A stretch of DNA of 45,216 nucleotides from Armatimonadota bacterium (GTDB taxonomy: Bacteria; Armatimonadota; Hebobacteria; GCA-020354555; CP070648), in contig CP070648.1 in assembly GCA_020354555.1 (NCBI GenBank), positions 4,266,478-4,311,693 on the forward strand, in the 5' to 3' direction. Positions 31,923 through 39,848 of this stretch are shown in pieces. Numbering within the stretch: position 1 is the first letter of the stretch; each line of letters starts with the position of its first letter. The position numbers and the translations under genes were made by a program. The notes under the pieces were generated by a model. That model was given only the letters and a program-made list of their open reading frames with translations. It searched no databases and was not told the DNA's origin.

Positions 31923-32981
31923 ATGAGCCGAGCGCTGAAACTGCAGAAGAGCCGCTGGCCGGAATGGGTGGCGGCGCTCCAAAGGACCGCGGCGGTCATC
32001 GCTCCGGTCCGCCTGCACGGCGAAGACGTCGCCTTCGAGCGCATCACGTCGCCGAGCGAGATTACCCTCGACTTCGACAACACCGCCGATCCGCCCAAGC
32101 GGTTCCTGTTCCCCCAGGTCGAGCCGCTGCTCCGTTATCGGCGTAACGGCGGCTACGCGGTGGAGCCGGTCTACGATGAAGAGCCGCGGGTGTTCTTCGC
32201 CATTCGCTGTTGCGACGTCAGCGCCGTACGTTTCTTCGACTTCACTCTCGGCGCGCAGGACTTGCCCGACAGCTACTACACGGCCCGGCGCGCCGGCACC
32301 GCACTCATCGCCCTCGCCTGCCACGAGCCGTGCCAGTCCTGCTTCTGCGTGTGCGCAGATACCGGTCCTTTCTTGCCCCCGGGGGGCGGCTACGACATCC
32401 AACTGACCGATCTCGGCGGCGAACACTACCTGGCCGAAGTGGACACGGACAAGGGCGAGGCGCTGGTCGCCGCCGCCGCCGAGCTGTTCGCGCCGGCCTC
32501 GGACGACGACCTCGCGCAGCGCCGGGCGCTCGAGGAGGCGTCGGAGAAACGGTTCCCGTCCGAGCCGCGCCTCTACTTCGCGGCGTCCAGCCGCAAGGTT
32601 TCGCTCGATACGGCGGAAGCGGAGCTGTGGCAGCGCATGGCGCGGTGGTGCGTTGCCTGCGGCGGCTGCACCCACATCTGCCCGACCTGTTACTGCTTCA
32701 ACGTGACGGATGCCCAGCGCAACGGCGATGGCCTGCGCAGCCGGCGCTGGGACTCCTGCCAGTACGCCGGCCTCACTCGTGAGGCGTCGGGCCATAACCC
32801 GCGACCGGAGCAGTCGGATCGCGTCAAGCGGCGCGTGTTCCACAAGATCAGCTATCAGTATGTCGCGCGCGACGGCATGCAGGGCTGCGTCGGCTGCGGC
32901 CGCTGCACCCGCATCTGCCCCGGCCTGCGCCTCGGTCTCCCGGAGGTCGGCGAGGCCATCAGGAGAGCGGAATGGAAGTGA
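31923..32981 (+). CDS. HydB/AsrA-like 4Fe-4S dicluster electron-transfer subunit
   Basis: A 352-residue iron-sulfur protein of the family that includes sulfhydrogenase beta subunits (HydB) and anaerobic sulfite reductase subunit A. An N-terminal domain of about 220 residues contains FFAIRCCDVSAVRFFD and ACHEPCQSCFCVC. Two ferredoxin-type sites follow: CVACGGCTHICPTCYCF and CVGCGRCTRICPG near the C-terminus. It would pass electrons between the HydG-like flavoprotein and the molybdopterin subunit. It begins 11 bp after that gene and its stop overlaps the next start. Comparable FdhA-HydB-HydG sets are known in some Thermococcales. Confidence 0.85.
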   Translation: MSRALKLQKSRWPEWVAALQRTAAVIAPVRLHGEDVAFERITSPSEITLDFDNTADPPKRFLFPQVEPLLRYRRNGGYAVEPVYDEEPRVFFAIRCCDVSAVRFFDFTLGAQDLPDSYYTARRAGTALIALACHEPCQSCFCVCADTGPFLPPGGGYDIQLTDLGGEHYLAEVDTDKGEALVAAAAELFAPASDDDLAQRRALEEASEKRFPSEPRLYFAASSRKVSLDTAEAELWQRMARWCVACGGCTHICPTCYCFNVTDAQRNGDGLRSRRWDSCQYAGLTREASGHNPRPEQSDRVKRRVFHKISYQYVARDGMQGCVGCGRCTRICPGLRLGLPEVGEAIRRAEWK

Positions 32982-33811
32982 TGGAGAAGAGGCCCAACAT
33001 CTACCTCCCTGAGATCGCGCGCATCGTCGAAGTGCGCGACGAGACGCCCGACACCAAAACCTTCGTCTTTCGCTTCCGCGACGACCAGTTCCACGACTCG
33101 TTCGCCTGGCGTCCGGGGCAGTTCGTCGAGCTGTCCGTGTTCGGGCTCGGTGAAGCTCCGTTCGGATTCGCCTCGTCGCCGACGCGCAAGGAAAGCTTCG
33201 ACATCACCATCCGCGCGGTCGGCGCGCTCACCCGCGCGCTGCACGCCATGGGCACCGGCGACGAGGTCGGCATTCGCGGCCCGCTCGGCAATCATTTCCC
33301 GTTCGATGACGTGCAGGGCCGAAATATCCTCTTCATCGGCGGCGGCATCGGCCTGCCGCCGCTGCGTTCGCTCATCCACAACATGCTCGACGAGCGCGAC
33401 AAGTTCGGGGAAATCACGATTCTCTACGGCGCGCGCACCCCGACCGACCTCGTCTACAAAGAGGAACTCAAGGAGTGGGAGCAGCGCTCCGACGTCAAGT
33501 TCATCGTCACCGTTGACCGCTCCGAGCCGGGCTGGGAAGGCAACGTCGGCCTCGTGCCCATGCTGTTTTCCAAGGCGGACATCAAGCCGGACGGCACGAC
33601 CGCCTACATCTGCGGCCCGCCCGTGATGATCCGCTTCGTCATCCAGGACCTGGTGAGCATGGGGTTCGCGGAGGAGAACATCATCTCCACACTCGAGCGA
33701 CACATGAAGTGCGGCGTGGGGAAGTGCAATCACTGCTGCATCGGTCACAAGTACGTGTGCCGGGACGGCCCGGTGTTCAGCTACAAGCAGATGAAGGGGC
33801 TGCTGGAATAG
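32972..33811 (+). CDS. HydG/AsrB-like FAD/NAD(P)-binding oxidoreductase subunit
   Basis: A 279-residue flavoprotein of the ferredoxin reductase/PyrK-AsrB-HydG type. The FAD domain has FAWRPGQFVELSVFG and FGFASSPTR. The nucleotide domain has ILFIGGGIGLPPLRSLIHNM, ILYGARTPTDLVYKEEL and TAYICGPPVMIRFV. A C-terminal [2Fe-2S] site, CGVGKCNHCCIGHKYVC, completes the family pattern. It would oxidise or reduce NAD(P)H and exchange electrons with the HydB-like protein. AGGAGA is 6 nt from the ATG at 32972, which overlaps the upstream stop; ATG at 32981 is less well placed. NADH versus NADPH preference cannot be decided here. Confidence 0.9.
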   Translation: MEVMEKRPNIYLPEIARIVEVRDETPDTKTFVFRFRDDQFHDSFAWRPGQFVELSVFGLGEAPFGFASSPTRKESFDITIRAVGALTRALHAMGTGDEVGIRGPLGNHFPFDDVQGRNILFIGGGIGLPPLRSLIHNMLDERDKFGEITILYGARTPTDLVYKEELKEWEQRSDVKFIVTVDRSEPGWEGNVGLVPMLFSKADIKPDGTTAYICGPPVMIRFVIQDLVSMGFAEENIISTLERHMKCGVGKCNHCCIGHKYVCRDGPVFSYKQMKGLLE

Positions 33812-33844
33812 CCTCGGCCTGATCCGGGGCGGTCGGATCTTCCA

Positions 33845-34372
33845 TTGGAGAGAGATGACGGAGCAGCCGGAATAGGGTCCGGCCTGATTCAGGATTTGCG
33901 GCGGGCAGTGCGCGGAGAAGCGCTCGTGGTCGGAGTCGGCAATCCTGACCGCGGCGATGACGGCGTCGGGCCGGCCGTAGTGGAGGAGTTGTGCGCCGCG
34001 GACGTCGAGACGCTCGACGTGGGGGACGCCCCGGAACGCTACCTGGGGCCGATGACGGAATCCGGCGCGCGGGTGTTGGTGTTCGTGGACGCGGTGGACT
34101 TCGGCCGCACGGCGGGGGAGGCGGTGCTGCTGGAGGAGGCCGACTTGCCGCAGCGGAGTTGCGTCACGCACCGCTCTTCGCTGGCGTTGGTGATGCGCTA
34201 CGCGCGTGAGCAGGCGCACCAGCGATCGGTGTTGATCGGAGTGCAGCCGGGCTCGATGGAGTTCGGACAGGGGCTCACACCGGCGGTGCAAGCGGCGGTC
34301 AAGGCGGTCGCCGCCGCTCTCAGCGAAGCGCTGGGTGGGCGGAGCCGCCGCCCGCAGCAAGAGTCCGGCTGA
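33845..34372 (+). CDS. [NiFe] hydrogenase maturation protease (HycI-like), 5' end uncertain
   Basis: A protein of about 160-175 residues with the family core LVVGVGNPDRGDDGVGPAVVEEL, LDVGDAPERY, VFVDAVDFG, THRSSLALVMRYA and VLIGVQPGSMEFGQG. It should trim the C-terminus of a hydrogenase large subunit, most likely the group 4 enzyme at 39849. The 5' end is odd: the only well-placed start (GGAGAG then ATG at 33855) is in another frame and hits a stop after six codons. The correct frame offers only TTG at 33845 without a good ribosome site. A frameshift between about 33870 and 33890, natural or an assembly error, is possible. Confidence 0.8.
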   Translation: MERDDGAAGIGSGLIQDLRRAVRGEALVVGVGNPDRGDDGVGPAVVEELCAADVETLDVGDAPERYLGPMTESGARVLVFVDAVDFGRTAGEAVLLEEADLPQRSCVTHRSSLALVMRYAREQAHQRSVLIGVQPGSMEFGQGLTPAVQAAVKAVAAALSEALGGRSRRPQQESG

Positions 34373-34437
34373 CGCGGCCAAGCCCGCCTGGGGGCGGTAC
34401 GTTCGCCTCAGGCGAGCAAGCGTGCAGAGGTGAGAGG

Positions 34438-35922
34438 ATGCTAGCAATCCTAATCCTGTTGATTCTGCTGCCTGTGTTGAGCGCGGTCGTTATCCTCGCG
34501 CTGCGCCCGACGGCGGTGCGCGTCATCGCCGCCGCCACTGCCGCGGTCACCCTCGGGTTGGCCGTTTGGGCCGTGACTCAAGCGTTCCCGGGGACCGTCA
34601 GCTACGTCTTCGGGCAGATGCCGTGGCTGAAGGAGTTGGAGCCGGTCGGCCTCTTCGGCGTCCTGCTCGATCCTCTCGCGAGCCTCGCACTCATCGTCAT
34701 CATCGGCGTCGGCTTTCTCGCCGCGCTGTTCTCGACCGCCTACGTCAGTGACCGCAACCGCGAGCACGCGCTCGGCGAAGGCCAGCAGCGCTATTACTTC
34801 TGGCTGCTCCTGCTCATCGCCAGCATGGTCGGCGTCGCGCTCTCGCCGAACCTGCTGCAGCTCTTCATCTTCTGGGAACTCAGCACCCTCTGCTCCTGGG
34901 TGCTGATCGCGCACACCCAGGAGGAAAAGACGATGCGGGCGGGCTTCAAGGCCCTCATCGTGACGCACATCGGCGGCCTGTTCTACCTGGTAGCGCCGTT
35001 CATCCTGTTCATCGCCACCAGGTCGTTCGGGTTCACCGCTGCCGCCAAGCTCGCGCCCGGGCTGAAGAACCTGGTGTTCCTCTTCCTGCTCATCGCGGCA
35101 TGGGCGAAGGCAGCTCAGATCCCGTTCCACACCTGGCTCCCGGACGCTCACGCCGAGGCGCCGAGCCCGATCAGCGCCATGCTCTCCGGGGTCATCGTCA
35201 AGGTCGCGGTGTACGCCCTCGCGCGCATCGTCACCGCCTTCTACGTCTCGGGAACCGGCGTCGGCGTCGCCGCCGTCGGCCTGGTTGCGGCCATCATGGC
35301 GCTGGTGACCATGTTCATGGCACTTATCCTCTACTTCGCCCAGGACGACCTCAAGCGGCTGCTCGCCTACTCCACGATCGCCCACCTCAGCTTGATACTG
35401 CTGGGCATCGGCATGGGGATCCTCGGCTCCGGCCTGGCCTTTCGCGGGTCAGTTCTGCACATGATCACTCACGCGTTCGCCAAGACCACCCTTTTCCTGT
35501 GTGCAGGAGCCGTGGTGTACACGACCGGCACGCGCTCGATCAGCCAGATCAGCGGCCTGGGGCGCAAACTTCCGCTCGTCGGCGTGGCGTTCGTGATCGG
35601 CGTGCTGGCATTGACCGGGGTGCCGCCTCTGGGGTGCTTCTGGAGCAAGTTCTACCTGCTCGCGGGTACGCTCCAGGTCGCCGGAGGGCTGGGTCCCGTG
35701 ACTCTCGCCCTCGTGCTGCTGGAGAGCTTGGTTTCCTTCGCCTGGATGCTGAGGGTGACGCAGAAGGTCTTCCTCGGGGAACCCTCGGAGCCCGTGTTGG
35801 CGATTCAGGGCACCCCGCTGCCCGCGGCGATGACCGTAGTGCTGTCGGTGCTCATCGCCATGTGCGTTCTAGCGCCTGCCGTCGGGATCCCGCTGGTGGC
35901 GCGTATCCCGTATCTGCCCTAG
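34438..35922 (+). CDS. NuoL/MrpD/HyfB-like antiporter subunit, tandem copy 1
   Basis: A 494-residue polytopic membrane protein of the proton-translocating antiporter family shared by complex I, Mrp and group 4 hydrogenases. Pump residues are present: Glu147 in FIFWELSTLCSW, Lys in LIAAWAKAAQIPFHTWLPD and Lys in SGVIVKVAVYALAR. A later Lys is in CFWSKFYLL. About 13-14 hydrophobic spans are visible. The segment HAEAPSPISAMLSGVIVKV is of the NuoM/HyfB type. It is strongly similar along its whole length to the next gene (36117), including the ribosome site GAGGTGAGAGGATG, so the two arose by tandem duplication. It follows the maturation protease after 65 bp. Confidence 0.9.
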   Translation: MLAILILLILLPVLSAVVILALRPTAVRVIAAATAAVTLGLAVWAVTQAFPGTVSYVFGQMPWLKELEPVGLFGVLLDPLASLALIVIIGVGFLAALFSTAYVSDRNREHALGEGQQRYYFWLLLLIASMVGVALSPNLLQLFIFWELSTLCSWVLIAHTQEEKTMRAGFKALIVTHIGGLFYLVAPFILFIATRSFGFTAAAKLAPGLKNLVFLFLLIAAWAKAAQIPFHTWLPDAHAEAPSPISAMLSGVIVKVAVYALARIVTAFYVSGTGVGVAAVGLVAAIMALVTMFMALILYFAQDDLKRLLAYSTIAHLSLILLGIGMGILGSGLAFRGSVLHMITHAFAKTTLFLCAGAVVYTTGTRSISQISGLGRKLPLVGVAFVIGVLALTGVPPLGCFWSKFYLLAGTLQVAGGLGPVTLALVLLESLVSFAWMLRVTQKVFLGEPSEPVLAIQGTPLPAAMTVVLSVLIAMCVLAPAVGIPLVARIPYLP

Positions 35923-36116
35923 GCGTCGGCGCTTCAGCGAGCGCCCGAGCGCGGAGGCAGTAAAGAGGTTGATGCTATTGGCTGTAGTTTTGTCGGAAGG
36001 GTCAGTGATCGGCGTCAGCACGGCCTTGGGGGCTGCCCCGGTCATGTCAGAGCGGCGCAGCCGGTTGCCGCTGGCGGAAGCCAGCGCGAGGCGCGCACGC
36101 GTACAGAGGTAAGAGG

Positions 36117-37586
36117 ATGCTCTCAATCCTTGTTCTGCTGATTCTGCTGCCGATACTCGGTGCCGCGGCCGTGGCCGGGCTGCGTCCGCGCGGCGTGCGC
36201 GCGGTTTCGACGGTCGCGGCGCTGGTCACTCTCGGCCTCGCCCTCTGGGCGGTCATCCGTGCCTATCCTGGGACGTTCGAGTCCGTCTTCGGACAGATGC
36301 CCTGGCTCAAGAGCCTCGAGCAGGTGGCCCTCTTCGGCGTCCTCATTGATCCGCTAAGCAGCCTCATGCTCGTCGTCATCACCGGCGTCGGCTTTCTGGT
36401 GGTGCTGTACTCGACCGCCTACCTGAGCGACCGCAACCGGGAGCACGACCTCAGCGAGGGCCAGGGCCGCTACTACTTCTGGCTCCTGCTCTTCATCGGC
36501 GCCATGGTCGGCGTCGCGCTGTCGCCCAACCTGTTGCAGTTGTTCATCTTCTGGGAGCTGACGACGCTGTGCTCGTGGGCCCTGATCTCCCACACCCACG
36601 AAGAGAAATCCCTGCGCGCGGGCTTCAAGGCCCTCATCGTGACGCACATCGGCGGCATCTTTTTTCTCGTCGCTCTGTTCGTTCTCTTCATCGTTACCAA
36701 GTCGTTCAGTTTCACGGCGCTCGCGGATCTCTCCCCGGGGCTGAGGAACCTGATGTTTGTATTCCTGCTCATCGCAGCGTGGGCCAAGGCGGCGCAGATA
36801 CCGTTCCACACCTGGCTCCCCGACGCGATGGAAGCGCCGACACCGATCAGCGCTTACCTCCACGCCGCGGCGATGGTCAAGGCTGGCGTCTACCTCATCG
36901 CGCGCGTCGTGTCGGCGAGTTGGTGCATACCGCCCGGGCTGGGTTTGCTGACCGCGATCCTGGCGCTGGTGACGATGTTCATGGCGCTCGCGCTCTACTT
37001 CGCGCAGGATGATCTGAAGCGGCTGCTCGCCTATTCGACGATCGCGCACCTCGGCTACGTCCTGTTGGGCATCGGCATGGGCATGCTCGGCTCGGAGCTG
37101 GCCTTCCGCGGCGGGGTCCTGCACATCATCAACCACGGGTTTGCGAAGAGCACGCTGTTCCTCGCCGCGGGCGCCGTGGCGTACGCCACGGGCACGCGCT
37201 CGATCAGCCGACTCGGCGGCCTGGGGCGCAAGTTGCCGCTGGTCGCCTTGGCCTTTCTCGTCGGCGTGCTGGCGGTGACGGGGGTGCCGCCGCTGGCGTG
37301 CTTCTGGAGCAAGTTCTACCTGCTCGTGGGCGCGTTCCAATTGGGGGGTGGGCTCGGCCCGGCGATCCTGGTGCTGGTGCTGCTTGAGAGTTTGATCTCG
37401 TTCGCCTGGATGCTTAGGGTGGCGCACAAGGTATTCCTCGGGCAACCCACGGAGCCCGTGCTGGCGGTGCCGGAGAATCCGCTGTCGGTGCAGATGACGA
37501 TCGTGTTGGGCGTGTTGCTCATTATGTGCGTGCTGGCGCCGCTCGTGGGCATCCCGCTGGTTGCGCACATTCCGTACATGCCGTAA
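36117..37586 (+). CDS. NuoL/MrpA/HyfB-like antiporter subunit, tandem copy 2
   Basis: A 489-residue paralogue of the previous gene, near-identical in long stretches (e.g. FGVL-DPL-SL, SPNLLQLFIFWEL, ALIVTHIGG, LLAYSTIAHL, GLGRKLPLV, FWSKFYLL). Pump residues Glu in FWELTTLC and Lys in AAWAKAAQIPFHTWLPD are kept. The TM7-TM8 segment differs: here it is MEAPTPISAYLHAAAMVKAGVYLIAR, here quoted by its parts MEAPTPISAYLH and AAMVKAGVYLIAR, which is the MrpA/NuoL subtype. The ribosome site GAGGTAAGAGGATG is duplicated with the gene. A 194-bp spacer without clear signals precedes it. Confidence 0.9.
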   Translation: MLSILVLLILLPILGAAAVAGLRPRGVRAVSTVAALVTLGLALWAVIRAYPGTFESVFGQMPWLKSLEQVALFGVLIDPLSSLMLVVITGVGFLVVLYSTAYLSDRNREHDLSEGQGRYYFWLLLFIGAMVGVALSPNLLQLFIFWELTTLCSWALISHTHEEKSLRAGFKALIVTHIGGIFFLVALFVLFIVTKSFSFTALADLSPGLRNLMFVFLLIAAWAKAAQIPFHTWLPDAMEAPTPISAYLHAAAMVKAGVYLIARVVSASWCIPPGLGLLTAILALVTMFMALALYFAQDDLKRLLAYSTIAHLGYVLLGIGMGMLGSELAFRGGVLHIINHGFAKSTLFLAAGAVAYATGTRSISRLGGLGRKLPLVALAFLVGVLAVTGVPPLACFWSKFYLLVGAFQLGGGLGPAILVLVLLESLISFAWMLRVAHKVFLGQPTEPVLAVPENPLSVQMTIVLGVLLIMCVLAPLVGIPLVAHIPYMP

Positions 37587-37588
37587 GC

Positions 37589-37677
37589 AAGGCGGCGCGG
37601 CGCGCCGCTCCGAAACGCGCCGGAGAGCGCGTCAAGGCGGCGCCGAGCGCCGCTCCGGAACGCGGGGTAGGCGCGTC
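37589..37677. repeat. Tandem 45/44-bp direct repeat before the third antiporter gene
   Basis: Two adjacent copies, 37589-37633 and 37634-37677, both beginning AAGGCGGCGC and ending GCGCGTC with CGCCGCTCCG in the middle. They differ at a few positions and by a one-base gap. Each copy contains a short GC hairpin. They fill the gap between antiporter copy 2 and the gene at 37693. Confidence 0.7.
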
Positions 37678-37692
37678 AATGGAGACAGGCTG

Positions 37693-39738
37693 ATGTTATC
37701 GGAGATACTGTCGTCGGAACTGATACTCTACGCCATCGGTATCCTGGCGGGCGGCGCCGTTGTGTCCGCCGCTATGTACCGCAATCGGCGCAGCGCGGGC
37801 TGGGCCGCGTTTCTGTTCGTCGCCCTCGCGACCCTCGTCGTGCTCAGCGTGGCGCTGCCGGTGCTCGTCAGCGGCCAGCCGGCGGAGTACGCGTCGGAGA
37901 TAGCCATCCCGGGGCTCGAAGCGAAGCTCGACCTCTCAGTTGACACGTTGAGCGCGCTCTTTCTACTCATGATCGTCATCGTATCCGCGGTGGCGACCTT
38001 CTACTCGATCGGCTACATGGATTCGTATCCGCAGGAGAACGTGGCGCGATACTACGGCCCCCTGCTCCTCTTCATCGGCGGCATGATCGGCGTGGTTTCC
38101 GTGTCCGACTGGTTCTTCTTCCTCGTGTTCTGGGAGTTCATGACGCTCGCCAGCTATTTCCTGGTGATCTTCGAACACGACAACCCGGTGAGTCTGCGCG
38201 CCGGCTTCAAGTACTTCCTGATCACCCATGTCGCCACCGGCCTCATGTTCGCCGCCGCCATCATCACGTGGCAGTCGGGCGCCGTGCGCGGGTTCGATTT
38301 CGCGACCTCCCAGCAGTCGCTGGCGACGGTGGCTGAGGCGCGGCCGTGGCTGCTCCACCTGGTGCTCGGATTGTGGTTCGTCGGCTTCGGCACCAAGGCG
38401 GGCATGTACCCGTTCGGCGACTGGCTGCCCGATGCCCACCCGGCCGCCCCCTCCAGCGTGAGCGCCATGCTCTCGGGCGTGATGATCAAGATCGGCGTCT
38501 ACGGCATCGCCCGCGTCTTCCTGTGGACCGCCTTCAGCATGCTCACCCGCGAGGCCGTCATCGCCTGGGGCATCGTGATCGCGACCTTCGGCGTCGCATC
38601 GGCGGTGGTGGGCAGCATCGCGGCGGTGCAGCAGAATGACTGCAAGCGCCTGCTTGCCTTCTCGAGCATCGGCCAGATGGGATACATCCTCATGGCCCTC
38701 GGCATGGGCCTCGCCTTCCTCCGGATCGCGCCGCTGTTCGGGGCGCTCGCGCTGCTTGCCGCTTTCTATCACATGGTCAACGACGCAGCCTTCAAGTCGC
38801 TCCTCTTCTTGAACGCCGGCAGCGTCGTCTATCACACCGGCAGCCGCGACCTCAACCGGATCGGGGGCCTCTCCGGCGTCATGCCCGTCGCCGCGGCGAC
38901 CGCCGTGATCGGCGCGCTCGCCCTCGCCGGGCTGCCGCCGCTCAACGGCTTCGTCAGCAAGTGGATACTCTACCAGACCGCCATCATCGGCGGCCTCAAC
39001 TACGCCGTCTTCGTCGTGCTCGGGTTGATCGCGCTGTTCGTCAGCGTCGTCAGCCTCGCCTACGCGATGAAGTTCGTCGGCGTCGCGTTCATGGGCAAAG
39101 AGTCGCCGACGAAGTCGGCGCACGCGGGGCCGCTGCCGTGGACGATGAATGCGGCGCAGGTCGTGCTGGCGCTGATCTGCGTCGGCCTCGGCCTGGCGCC
39201 GGTGTGGGCGTCGCACGCGATTTACGGCGTCCTTCGCGCGGGCCCCGTGGCGCTGGCGGAGTCGGGGCAGGTCCTGGCCGGCACCGGCGTGACTCTGGCG
39301 CTCGCGCCCGGCGGGCTGGCGACCGCGGCGTGGAACCCGGTGCTGCTCGCGGTGCTGTTCGGCGGGCTCATGGTGGTGGCGTACGGCGTGATGCGCAGCG
39401 CGGGTGCGCCGGTGCGCGAAGTCGGATCCTGGTACTGCGGTGAGGAGCATGCGGACGAACTCGTGCGCTTCCGTGCGCAAGGGCTCTTCGCGCCCTTCAA
39501 CCGCGCGTTCTCCGGCATCTACCCGACCATCCGCGTGCCCCGCGTCAGCTTCCCGCGCATCGTGGAGCGCGTGTTCGATCTCGACGGGTGGCTGTACGGG
39601 CCGCTGATCCGAGGCGGGGGTAAGCTCGCCGAGCGTTTGAGCCGCACTCATATCGGTATCCCGCAGATGTACATGCTGTGGCAGGTGGTCGGGATGATCG
39701 TTGTGCTGGCCCTGCTGTTCCTGCTGCTGCGGGTATAG
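37693..39738 (+). CDS. HyfB-like large antiporter subunit of the group 4 hydrogenase
   Basis: A 681-residue membrane protein, longer than the two preceding copies because of a C-terminal extension of about 180 residues. It matches the HycC/HyfB type: FLVFWEFMTLASYFLVIFEHDN (channel Glu in WEF) is seen in pieces, then FVGFGTKAGMYPFGDWLPDAHPA, SAMLSGVMIKIGVYGIAR, SIGQMGYILMALG and LPPLNGFVSKW. The extension contains EVGSWYCGEE, FRAQGLFAPF and a last transmembrane helix (VVGMIVVLALLFLLL). The ATG at 37693 is taken; the in-frame extension to 37561 is repeat DNA. It links to the catalytic large subunit 110 bp further on. Confidence 0.9.
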   Translation: MLSEILSSELILYAIGILAGGAVVSAAMYRNRRSAGWAAFLFVALATLVVLSVALPVLVSGQPAEYASEIAIPGLEAKLDLSVDTLSALFLLMIVIVSAVATFYSIGYMDSYPQENVARYYGPLLLFIGGMIGVVSVSDWFFFLVFWEFMTLASYFLVIFEHDNPVSLRAGFKYFLITHVATGLMFAAAIITWQSGAVRGFDFATSQQSLATVAEARPWLLHLVLGLWFVGFGTKAGMYPFGDWLPDAHPAAPSSVSAMLSGVMIKIGVYGIARVFLWTAFSMLTREAVIAWGIVIATFGVASAVVGSIAAVQQNDCKRLLAFSSIGQMGYILMALGMGLAFLRIAPLFGALALLAAFYHMVNDAAFKSLLFLNAGSVVYHTGSRDLNRIGGLSGVMPVAAATAVIGALALAGLPPLNGFVSKWILYQTAIIGGLNYAVFVVLGLIALFVSVVSLAYAMKFVGVAFMGKESPTKSAHAGPLPWTMNAAQVVLALICVGLGLAPVWASHAIYGVLRAGPVALAESGQVLAGTGVTLALAPGGLATAAWNPVLLAVLFGGLMVVAYGVMRSAGAPVREVGSWYCGEEHADELVRFRAQGLFAPFNRAFSGIYPTIRVPRVSFPRIVERVFDLDGWLYGPLIRGGGKLAERLSRTHIGIPQMYMLWQVVGMIVVLALLFLLLRV

Positions 39739-39848
39739 TTAATGTAGTTAAGATAATCCCGGCGCGGCCGCTGCGTCGGCGCGCAGGGCGAGGAACGTCT
39801 GCGTGCGGGTAATGAAAGCGGCCGCGGTTGCGGGAGGAAACGGAAGAG

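Noticed and set aside
37963-39651. Minus-strand open frame of 562 codons opposite the HyfB-like gene
   Set aside because: Repetitive His/Glu/Arg-rich antisense of a membrane protein; no family features.
39734-39757. AT-rich stretch with GATAAT after the HyfB-like gene
   Set aside because: No acceptable -35 at the right distance; probably not a promoter.
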